A stretch of DNA of 64,000 nt from the NCBI RefSeq assembly GCF_029212645.1, contig NZ_JARGND010000016.1:1-64000 (forward strand), given 5' to 3'. How positions within the stretch are numbered: position 1 is the first letter of the stretch; each line of letters starts with the position of its first letter. A program made the translations under genes and the position numbers. The DNA comes from Vannielia sp. Its GTDB lineage: Bacteria > Pseudomonadota > Alphaproteobacteria > Rhodobacterales > Rhodobacteraceae. The notes beneath the pieces were generated by a model, which saw nothing but the letters and a program-made list of their open reading frames with translations, made no database searches and had not been told where the DNA came from. Below are positions 34,746-41,730 of the stretch, in pieces.

Positions 34746-36230
34746 TCAGCCGCCCGGCAGACGGGAAACGAGGCTCATGCCGATGTCCATGCCTTCCATC
34801 TGGAAGTGCGGACGCAGGAAGAATTTGCCCATGTAGTAGCCGGGGTTCTCCTCGTCGGGGACGATCTGAATCTCGGCACCGGCCAGCGGGCGCTTGGCCT
34901 TGGCGGTTTCCGAGGAGTTCTTTGGATCGGCGTCGATATACTGGGCGATCCAGTTCTTGAGGTCGCGCTGAAGCACGTCCTGCTCCTTGGTCGAGCCGAT
35001 CTGATCGCGCACCATGCACTTGAGGTAGTGCGAGAAGCGCGACACCGCGAAGATATAGGGCAGCCGCGAGCTGAGGTTGTCGGCCGCGGTGGCGTCCGGA
35101 TCAACGAAGCTTTTGGGCTTATAGAGCGACTGAGCCCCGATGAAGGCCGCCTTGTCGGTATTTTTGCGGTGCACGAGGCTGATGATGCCAGCCTTCGACA
35201 GTTCGCCTTCACGACGGTCGGAAATGGCGATCTCGGTCGGGCATTTCTGATCAATCGAGCCATCACCGGTATCAAAGGTGTGGGTCGGCAGGTTCATCAC
35301 CTCGCCGCCGGACTGCACACCACGGATACGCACCGTCCAGCCATATTCCTTGTGGGCACGCGCGATGTTGGCGGCCATCGGGTAGGCGGCGTTCATCCAG
35401 GCGAACTTCTTGCCCTCGTGGCCATCGGTCTCTTCTTCAAAGTTGAAGGCTTCGATGGGCAGCGAATTTTGCCCATAAGGCTCGCGAGCCATGACGCGCG
35501 GGGCGGTCAGGGCCACATAGCGGGAGTTTTCGCTCTCGCGCAGCGATTTCCAGGCGGCGTAATCAGGGGTTTCGAAGATCGAGCCAAGGTCTGCCGGGTT
35601 GTTCAGCTCGTTCCAGCTTTCCATGTTCAGCAGGCCGGGGTTGGCCGCCGAGATGAAGGGCGCGTGCGCGGCGGCGGCAATTTTGCCGAGGTCGCGCAGC
35701 AGGCGCACATCGGCCGGGCTGTGATCGAAGTAGAAATCACCGATCAGCGCACCGTAAGGCTGGCCGCCGAGCTGGCCGAATTCATGCTCGTAGATCTGCT
35801 TGAACAGCGGAGACTGGTCCCACTTGGCGCCGGGGTAGGAGCGAAGCTCGCGCTCCAGCTCTTTTTTGGAGACGTTGAGCACCTTGATCTTCATCGTGGC
35901 GTCAGGCTCGGAGTTCATCACCATGTAGTGCAGGCCGCGCCACGCGCTTTCGACCTTTTGATACTCGTCGTGGTGGATGATCTCGTTGACCTGTGCGGTG
36001 AGCTGCTCATCGAGCTTGGCGATCATCTCGTCGACGGTATCGAGCACGTCTTCCTTGATGACCGACTGGTCGGCGAGCGCCTCTTTCACGAGGGTCTGAA
36101 CCGCGTTTTCCACCTCGGTGGCGGCGGTGTCGGAGCGGGGTTTGAAGGTTTGCTTCAGCGCGGCGGAGAAGTCATCCAGTTCGGATACTGCACCACCGGC
36201 TTCGGCTTCCTGTTGGGCTTCGGTTGCCAT
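34746..36230 (-). CDS. tssC: T6SS contractile sheath large subunit TssC (VipB)
   Basis: 494 residues of the ImpC/VipB family. Typical segments: VNEIIHHDEYQKVESAWRGLHYMVMNSEPDATMKIKVLNVSKKEL, YGALIGDFYFDHSPADVRLLRDLGKIAAAAHAPFISAANPGLL, FAWMNAAYPMAANIARAHKEYGWTVRIRGVQSGGEVMNLPTH, and SSRLPYIFAVSRFSHYLKCMVRDQIGS. It co-assembles with TssB into the sheath. It lies 65 bases after tssB and the pair is likely one transcript. Confidence 0.96.
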   Translation of the reverse strand: MATEAQQEAEAGGAVSELDDFSAALKQTFKPRSDTAATEVENAVQTLVKEALADQSVIKEDVLDTVDEMIAKLDEQLTAQVNEIIHHDEYQKVESAWRGLHYMVMNSEPDATMKIKVLNVSKKELERELRSYPGAKWDQSPLFKQIYEHEFGQLGGQPYGALIGDFYFDHSPADVRLLRDLGKIAAAAHAPFISAANPGLLNMESWNELNNPADLGSIFETPDYAAWKSLRESENSRYVALTAPRVMAREPYGQNSLPIEAFNFEEETDGHEGKKFAWMNAAYPMAANIARAHKEYGWTVRIRGVQSGGEVMNLPTHTFDTGDGSIDQKCPTEIAISDRREGELSKAGIISLVHRKNTDKAAFIGAQSLYKPKSFVDPDATAADNLSSRLPYIFAVSRFSHYLKCMVRDQIGSTKEQDVLQRDLKNWIAQYIDADPKNSSETAKAKRPLAGAEIQIVPDEENPGYYMGKFFLRPHFQMEGMDIGMSLVSRLPGG

Positions 36231-36295
36231 GTGTCTGGTCCCTGTCTGTTGTCTGGTCGAGGCTTGGAGTTTGGAAAATGCGAGGGCTGGTTGGA

Positions 36296-36835
36296 TCAGC
36301 CTTCGCCACCCTCACCCGCATCGCCGTCGTCGGCGGCACCTTCGGCACGTTTCTCTTTGAGCGCTTCCATCAGCTTCGGATCGTCGAGCAGCTTCTTGAT
36401 CTGGTCCTGCGCGGCGGATTTACCGTTCATGTAGCGCTGGAGGTTGGCCAGTTCGTCACGCGCGTCGAGCAGCTTCTTGAGCGCGGGCACCTGCTTGGCG
36501 ATCTCGCCTGGATCAAGGTCATCCATCTTGGAGAAATCGAGCTTCACGCCGAGCTTCTCACCTTCGGAATCGCCGAGCTTGTTGTCAACGTTGAACGAAA
36601 CGCCGGGCTGCACGGCGTCCATGTAGTCATCAAAGTTTTCGGTATCGACCTGGGTGAACTTGCGCTCGGCCATCGGGTCTTTCTCGACATCCGAGGCGTT
36701 GCCCGAAAGATCGGCCATCACACCCATCACGAAGGGCAGCTCTACGTTCTTTTCGGCATCATACGGGTCTTCGTACGAAATGTGGACGCGGGGTGAGCGG
36801 TTGCGTTTGATGAAGCGTGTCGCTGAATCGGCCAT
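36296..36835 (-). CDS. tssB: T6SS contractile sheath small subunit TssB (VipA)
   Basis: 179 residues: TRFIKRNRSPRVHISYEDPYDAEKNVELPFVMGVMADLSGN, AERKFTQVDTENFDDYMDAVQPGVSFNVDN and LDDLDPGEIAKQVPALKKLLDARDELANLQRYMNGKSAAQDQIKKLL are the conserved VipA blocks. The last ~20 residues are acidic and Gly-rich. GGGAG lies upstream of the ATG. A dyad TGACCCAGGGTCA lies about 90 bases upstream at the tssA stop. Confidence 0.96.
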   Translation of the reverse strand: MADSATRFIKRNRSPRVHISYEDPYDAEKNVELPFVMGVMADLSGNASDVEKDPMAERKFTQVDTENFDDYMDAVQPGVSFNVDNKLGDSEGEKLGVKLDFSKMDDLDPGEIAKQVPALKKLLDARDELANLQRYMNGKSAAQDQIKKLLDDPKLMEALKEKRAEGAADDGDAGEGGEG

Positions 36836-36920
36836 CTGGAAATCTCCCTAATAATTATGCAATTGAAGCCACGCAGGCTTCGATTTGTCAAATGTTTTGC
36901 CCGGTTGGGCGGCGCGTGAC

Positions 36921-36933
36921 TGACCCAGGGTCA
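36921..36933. promoter_or_regulatory. Short palindrome at the tssA stop, upstream of tssB
   Basis: TGACCC-A-GGGTCA is a perfect 6-base dyad around one base, including the tssA TGA. It could be an operator of a tssB promoter or part of the mRNA end of tssA. Function unproved. Confidence 0.3.
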
Positions 36934-38274
36934 GCCTTGTTTGTTCATGTGTTGGAACAGGTCACTCAGGATCGACGAAAAGTCTCGGTTGAGATAGGTT
37001 TTCGCCTTGAACAGCAGAACCGGGACCGGGCTGGATGGCTCGGTTTGCCGGAAGAAGCTTTCAACCGCCGAAATGAGGGCCGCCGCCTGGTCGCGGTTCT
37101 GGCACTCGACCGGCTCGGCGGGGCCGGTATCAATGGGCGCCACGGTGGAGGGCAGCTCGTAAGCGGCGAGTTGGCGCAGGCGGTCGACGTTCATGAAAAA
37201 GCCGTCTTCCGAGCCAAAATCAACCAGCGCATTCGAGGACATGGAGGGCAGGAGCGCATCCAGCGCCTCGGTCAGCGGCTTGCCGATCAGGTCTTGGGCC
37301 TGACGAATCAGCAAGAGGGCGGGGGCAGAGGGCTCGATCGCCGCAAAATAGCCCTCGACCGCCTCCAGCGCCGCCTTGGCGGTGGCGTGATTGGGGATCG
37401 TGCCAACGGCCACCGGCGGGCCGGAGGCGACCATGCCGCCGCCGGTGGGCGCAACCATGGGCTGGCCATCTTCGCCGATGCCGATCTCGCCGTCTTCGCC
37501 AGCCTCGCCCGCATCGCCGCCAACCAGATCGGGGCGGGCCTCCTTGAAGAAGGCGATCATGCGATCAAGGGTTTCTTCAAGCTGTGAAAGCTGGGGCGCA
37601 AAGGCAGAGCTATCGGCGGTTTTGCACATATTGCCCATCCGCGAGCAGGCTTCGCGGGACAGCACCAGCGCGCCGTAGGCCTTATCTACGGCTTCGGCGT
37701 TATCGGCGCTTTTCACCGCCGTCAGGATCGAGCCGCTATCGGGCGGATTTTCATTGGGGCGGGCCTCCTTGGCACCGCTCGACACCTGAAAATCACGGAA
37801 GGAGATACGTCCGGCGCGGCGATCCTCGAACAGGTCAGCATGTTCGAGCGGCATACAGACCTGGCCCAATTCATTGAGCAATTCTATGGCATTGCGCCGC
37901 TCGGAGGTATCGCCCTCGTCGATCTTGGGGTTCACATCATGCCAGTAGGTCTCGATCAGGCTGGCCATGGCGTTGGTGCATTCGGAAAAACCTACAACGC
38001 GGCCCGCGAGGGCCTGAAACTGCGCCTCAAGCACCAGCAGCCGCAGATCGCGGGTGCGCTCCAGCAGCTTGGCGATTTCGGCGCTTTCTTTCTTGATGTC
38101 GATGTTCTTGCGGTCAAACACCTCACCGGTTTCCTGGTTGACGATGAACCGCATCGGCACCCGATCAAGGGCTTCGAAATAGTAGTCGATATAGCCGTCG
38201 TCGTCCTCCAGCAGCAGGTCCGGGCCGCAGGGGCTTTCATCGGAGATCGGCTCAAGGAGATTCTCGTAACGCAT
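36931..38274 (-). CDS. tssA: T6SS cap/assembly protein TssA (ImpA)
   Basis: 447 residues from the ATG at 38274 (MRYENLLEPISDESPCGPDLLLEDD); the track start at 38307 is a TTG. The ImpA N domain covers about 5-180 (PISDESPCGPDL, RTRDLRLLVLEAQFQALAGRVVGFSE, YWHDVNPKIDEGDTSERRNAIELLNE). The C-terminal part contains two related copies of the short TssA end module: EGYFAAIEPSAPALLLIRQAQDLIGKPLTEAL (about 310-345) and ESFFRQTEPSSPVPVLLFKAKTYLNRDFSSILSDL (about 410-445). TssA recruits the baseplate and coordinates sheath growth. No strong Shine-Dalgarno is seen. Confidence 0.92.
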   Translation of the reverse strand: MRYENLLEPISDESPCGPDLLLEDDDGYIDYYFEALDRVPMRFIVNQETGEVFDRKNIDIKKESAEIAKLLERTRDLRLLVLEAQFQALAGRVVGFSECTNAMASLIETYWHDVNPKIDEGDTSERRNAIELLNELGQVCMPLEHADLFEDRRAGRISFRDFQVSSGAKEARPNENPPDSGSILTAVKSADNAEAVDKAYGALVLSREACSRMGNMCKTADSSAFAPQLSQLEETLDRMIAFFKEARPDLVGGDAGEAGEDGEIGIGEDGQPMVAPTGGGMVASGPPVAVGTIPNHATAKAALEAVEGYFAAIEPSAPALLLIRQAQDLIGKPLTEALDALLPSMSSNALVDFGSEDGFFMNVDRLRQLAAYELPSTVAPIDTGPAEPVECQNRDQAAALISAVESFFRQTEPSSPVPVLLFKAKTYLNRDFSSILSDLFQHMNKQG

Positions 38275-38301
38275 TGGCAATCCGAATAAAGAGAGTGTGT
38301 C

Positions 38302-38334
38302 GCACAAAAGAAATGCCGCCCCGAGGCCGGGACG
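38302..38334 (-). terminator. Terminator between the OmpA-like gene and tssA
   Basis: On the minus strand TGCCGTCCC-GGCCTC-GGGGCGGCA (one G-U pair) forms a 9-base stem and is followed by TTTCTTTTG. It lies directly upstream of tssA, so it may also act as an attenuator. Confidence 0.65.
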
Positions 38335-38372
38335 GCAAGTGTTTTGTTATCCGAAGGGGAGCGAAGCTCCGG

Positions 38373-38888
38373 TCACTGGAGGTCGATACGCAGCTCGACT
38401 CGGCGGTTTTCCGGGTCGAGCGGATCAGCCGTTCGTGGCGCGCTTTCGCCAAAACCCATGGCTGAAAGGCGCTCTTCAGAGACACCCAGACCAATGAGAT
38501 AAGACTTTACCGAAGCGGCGCGATCATCCGAGAGGTTGCCGTTGTAGTTTTCGGTGCCACGGGCATCGGTGTGACCTTCAATCATGAAGCGGGCCTTCTG
38601 GAGGCGCTCATCTTCAAACGCCTGGGCCACAACGGCCAGTGATTGCTTGGCTTCGGGCGTCAGCTCGGCGCTGTCGAGCTCGAAGTTGATCATCATGTCC
38701 ATGCCAGCGGGCTTGGGCGGGGCACATTCTTCGGCGGTGCCGATGCAGATGCCGCGATTGAGGCCCAGATCTGCGCTGTCGACGAGGAAATTCGCCACGT
38801 CGTCAGCCGAATAGGGGGTTTGCGACTGGGCAGACGCCGCCAACGCGGAGGCTGCCACAAGTGCGGTAGAGAGGAGCAGGGTGCGCAT
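38373..38888 (-). CDS. Periplasmic OmpA-like peptidoglycan-binding protein
   Basis: 171 residues from the ATG at 38888, which opens with a Sec signal peptide (MRTLLLSTALVAASALAASAQS); the track start adds 31 residues without a ribosome site. The mature N-terminus has a short segment with two cysteines (GICIGTAEEC). The C-terminal ~105 residues are an OmpA/MotB domain: MINFELDSAELTPEAKQSLAVVAQAFED, MIEGHTDARGTENYNGNLSDDRAASVKSYLIGLGV, LSAMGFGESAPRTADPLDPENRRVELRI. The TDxRG and NRRVE residues that bind diaminopimelate are kept. No lipobox and no beta-barrel, so it is a soluble periplasmic protein. It lies inside the T6SS locus between tagH and tssA. Confidence 0.88.
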   Translation of the reverse strand: MRTLLLSTALVAASALAASAQSQTPYSADDVANFLVDSADLGLNRGICIGTAEECAPPKPAGMDMMINFELDSAELTPEAKQSLAVVAQAFEDERLQKARFMIEGHTDARGTENYNGNLSDDRAASVKSYLIGLGVSEERLSAMGFGESAPRTADPLDPENRRVELRIDLQ

Positions 38889-39001
38889 GAAAATCACCTT
38901 CGAGTCAAAATCCTTGACGTTAAGGTAGGCATGGGGCGTTGCCCTGTCAAGGAACGCTCCGTTTTTTAACGGTTTTGTCACACTGGGCGGCGCGCCCTAA
39001 G

Positions 39002-40630
39002 TCATTGATTTTGCGACTGTTCCATCACGTCATCATAGGCTTCGGAGAAATAGGCGAGGAAAACATCGAGCATGCCGTTATCATAGGGGTGGGTTTTTGC
39101 ATCCCAGCGCTCAACGTAAATTTCCCAGGCGCGCGCGTGTTTGGACGAGAAGCGCCCGGCATCGACCTTCTCTTCCACCGCTTCGGGGGCCATGTCTTCC
39201 AGCAGGCGGGCAAGGGCGGGCTGGAGCGCGGCGTGGACTGCATATTGGTGCATCTTGATGTCGTTAAAGCTTTTCTGCACGGTTTCGGCGCCGCGCATAT
39301 AGCCCTGGCGACCGGTGCCGAACATCACCTCAAGCTGGTCTTCGGCGCCGGGCATGAACTTGAGCGGGTTGTTGGCATCGGCCCCGATCATGGTGCGGGA
39401 GCCGGATTTGAGGCTTTGCTTGGTGGCGGCGCGGGCCTTGAGCAGGCCGGCCAACTCACCAACCATGATGCGCATCGCCTTGCCGATTTCATGCGCCACG
39501 GCGCCCGGATCGGGGCCTTCAAAGCACTTGGGGTTGATCCCCGCGCCATCGGCGATGGCCGCGAGCAGCCCGGAGGCATCGCCGACGGTGCCCTTGGGGG
39601 GCGGCGGCGCTGAGGGCGCGGGCGCGGGCGGGGCCGAGAAGGCCTCGGCGGCGGGTGCGGTGGGTGAAACGGGTGAGGGCTGCGGCGGCGGCGGCACCGG
39701 TGGCGCGGCAACCGCAGGCTGTGCAGGCGCTGCGGGGGGCGGCGGCGGCGCGGGTTGAGGGGCACCGAAGGGCGAGCCTTCCTGAGCGGGCGGTTCGGTG
39801 GTGGGCAGAGGCGGTGCTGGCTGCGGCTCTGGCGCGCCGAAGGGCGACTCAGAGGCGGGCGGCGTGCTGGGTGCGGGCGGTGCGGCTTGAGGCTCTGGCG
39901 CGCCGAAGGGCGACTCAGAGGCGGGCGGCGTGCTGGGCGCGGGCGGTGCGACCTGAGGCTCCGGTGCGCCGAAGGGCGAGTCCGACGCCGCAGCGGGGGG
40001 CTGCTGGGGCGCAGGCGCGGGCTGGGCGGCGGGCGCCCCAAAGGGCGAGGCCCCGCCAGCGGGCGGCGGCGGTGTGCCGGTATCCGAGCTGGAAAAACTG
40101 GGCAGATCAAGGTGTTGGTCGCCAAAGTCGGTCAGGTTATCGCCGGGGGTGCGATCAACGAAATCGCCCGAAGCGGGGGGCGCGGCGCTGCCGACCGACC
40201 AGATATCATCATTGCTTTGCGGTGCTGGCCCGGGCGCGGCGGGGGGCGGCGCGCCAAAGGCGGGGGCGCTTGCAGGCATTGCCGGGCTGACGGGCGGCGC
40301 GGCGGCGGCGGTGGCCTGATCAACATTGGCGACGACGAGATAGTGACCGATCTGGAGCTTGTCCCCGTGCTGAAGCTGGTAGGGGCTTTTCACCCGCATG
40401 GTGCCGCCGTTGACGAAAGTGCCGTTAGTTGACACGTCATAAAGCCAGTAGCCGCCGTTCTCGTAGCGCACCTCGGCGTGGCAGGATGACACGAAGCGGT
40501 TCGGGTCGGGCAGGGTCCAGTCCATGGCCGGGTCGCGGCCGAGTTCAAAGCCGCTCTGGTTGGCCGAATACTCGATCGGGCCGCCATCGGGCAGGTGGTT
40601 GAAATTGTCGATGCGCAGCGTGAGGGTCAT
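39002..40630 (-). CDS. tagH: T6SS FHA-domain protein TagH (Fha)
   Basis: 542 residues from the ATG at 40630 (MTLTLRIDNFNHLPDGGPIEYS). Residues about 1-100 are an FHA phosphothreonine-binding domain (FELGRDPAMDWTLPDPNRFVSSCHAEVRYENGGYWLYDVSTNGTFVNGG) with the GR, SxxH and NG residues intact. A ~240-residue Pro/Ala linker follows with five SPFGAP motifs, three of them in 22-residue direct repeats. The C-terminal ~180 residues are the TagH-specific helical domain (GLLAAIADGAGINPKCF, MVGELAGLLKARAATKQSLKSGSRTMIG, LKFMPGAEDQLEVMF, AWEIYVERWDAKTHPYDNGMLDVFLAYFSEAYDDVM). It reads the PpkA-dependent phosphorylation to activate secretion. Confidence 0.93.
   Translation of the reverse strand: MTLTLRIDNFNHLPDGGPIEYSANQSGFELGRDPAMDWTLPDPNRFVSSCHAEVRYENGGYWLYDVSTNGTFVNGGTMRVKSPYQLQHGDKLQIGHYLVVANVDQATAAAAPPVSPAMPASAPAFGAPPPAAPGPAPQSNDDIWSVGSAAPPASGDFVDRTPGDNLTDFGDQHLDLPSFSSSDTGTPPPPAGGASPFGAPAAQPAPAPQQPPAAASDSPFGAPEPQVAPPAPSTPPASESPFGAPEPQAAPPAPSTPPASESPFGAPEPQPAPPLPTTEPPAQEGSPFGAPQPAPPPPPAAPAQPAVAAPPVPPPPQPSPVSPTAPAAEAFSAPPAPAPSAPPPPKGTVGDASGLLAAIADGAGINPKCFEGPDPGAVAHEIGKAMRIMVGELAGLLKARAATKQSLKSGSRTMIGADANNPLKFMPGAEDQLEVMFGTGRQGYMRGAETVQKSFNDIKMHQYAVHAALQPALARLLEDMAPEAVEEKVDAGRFSSKHARAWEIYVERWDAKTHPYDNGMLDVFLAYFSEAYDDVMEQSQNQ
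39758..40050 (-). repeat. 66-bp direct repeats encoding ESPFGAPEPQ units in the TagH linker
   Basis: Five SPFGAP hexapeptides lie in this stretch. The middle ones are part of near-identical 66-base (22-residue) units E-SPFGAPEPQ-AAPPAPSTPPAS; the outer two are more diverged. Nucleotide identity of the central units is very high, which shows recent tandem duplication. Confidence 0.9.
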
Positions 40631-41116
40631 GGTCTCGGGGCCGTTCCGGTCGGGCCTGCGCGCGGGGTGCCGCAGCGGCAGGGGTGAATTCCTGTACTCC
40701 ACAGTTAGGGCGAAGGGGCGTGACGATGCAACCCTGTGGCGGGGTTTGGGCGGGTATTTCATGCAAGCCTGCGCCCCCGTGCCGTGTGGGGTGAGCGGGT
40801 TTATGCCGCGGCGAAGTCTTGTGCCTTTTCAGCCCTCTAGGCCGCGTGGGTCTGGCCATGCGTGACGCAGCGTGCCCCACGAGGGAGTAAGATGGGGCGG
40901 CGGCGGGCCATGCGCGTGAAGGCACGGCGCCACCACCCCAGGCCGCTTCGGCCCCTCTCCAGCCTGGGCACAGATGCGGCATATCTCCCTCGATCCCTGC
41001 CCGAAGCCCTTTTTCGTGCGGAGGCGTGGGCCGCCGTCTCGCGGGCCTGGTGCAGATCAAACCAGTTCTTTTGTGGCGCGCCGCCTGCGATAATCGTGCA
41101 CGCGGGGCAGGGCGGA
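40631..41116. other. Intergenic region between the unassigned gene and tagH
   Basis: 486 bases without a convincing gene. The minus-strand ORFs at 40545-41060 and 40837-41190 are Arg/Pro/Trp-rich and lack ribosome sites; I looked for a PAAR motif here and found none that holds. The tagH promoter must lie within its left end (near 40640-40720). Confidence 0.5.
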
Positions 41117-41704
41117 TCAGCCCTCTTCGGTGAGCATGAGCGCCATGCGGACAAACCGCTGGAGGTGCTCGTCACGGTGTTCGTAATCAATCCGGGCGAG
41201 GGCCGACAAGATTCCGGCGTTTACCGCGCGCGCCGTCAGGAACGGCGGCGGTGGCACTGGCGGCAGATCGGGGCCAACCATCGACCCCGAAGACCAGCCC
41301 GCCCCGAGGGCCACCCAGACGCCGGGTGTTTTGCTGTCGGTCAGCATGGCGGCGTCGAGCGCGCGGTAGCGGCTGTCTTCCTCGGGCTTGCCAACCCATG
41401 CGGCGGCAAGCTCCAGCATCTTGCGGTCAATATCTTCGAGCGTATCGTCGATCTTCTTGAGGCATTCATGCCCCCACCACACCGAGAACCGCCGGGGCAG
41501 CACATAGGCGCAATAGGTGATGGCCTCTTCGGGCGTGGGGCTTTTGGCCAGTTGGGTGATGAACTCGATAGACGAATGCTCACCGGGCCGTGCCGTCACG
41601 TCCTCCTCGATCTCAGGGATCGCTTCATACAACTCATGCGCGACCTCAAAGCGCAAATTCTTGCGCTTGGTGTCCACATTGACAGTTTCTTTTACGTCCC
41701 CCAC
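41117..41704 (-). CDS. T6SS-linked protein of unknown function, downstream of vgrG
   Basis: 195 residues, mostly helical, no signal peptide and no membrane helix. Notable stretches: RKNLRFEVAHELYEAIPEIEEDV, HSSIEFITQLAKSPTPEEAITYCAYVLPRRFSVWWGHECLKKI, a Gly/Pro-rich loop (LGAGWSSGSMVGPDLPPVPPPPFLTARAVNAGILSALARI). I believe similar proteins next to alphaproteobacterial T6SS genes are grouped as a domain of unknown function (possibly DUF6931), but that is memory. It begins 26 bases after vgrG and shares its transcript. A VgrG loading adaptor or effector chaperone is the most natural guess; nothing in it resembles a known toxin. Confidence 0.8.
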   Translation of the reverse strand: MGDVKETVNVDTKRKNLRFEVAHELYEAIPEIEEDVTARPGEHSSIEFITQLAKSPTPEEAITYCAYVLPRRFSVWWGHECLKKIDDTLEDIDRKMLELAAAWVGKPEEDSRYRALDAAMLTDSKTPGVWVALGAGWSSGSMVGPDLPPVPPPPFLTARAVNAGILSALARIDYEHRDEHLQRFVRMALMLTEEG

Positions 41705-41730
41705 GAGGCCGAATCCTTCTTGTTCGGTTC

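Noticed and set aside
34806-36434. 542-residue plus-strand ORF opposite tssC
   Set aside because: tssC on the minus strand is unambiguous; the plus-strand frame is its complement.
40837-41190. Possible PAAR gene on the minus strand downstream of the unassigned T6SS gene (CPACTIIAGGAP)
   Set aside because: Only one short cysteine-containing string; no repeated PAAR motif, no start with ribosome site, and the frame overlaps the real gene.
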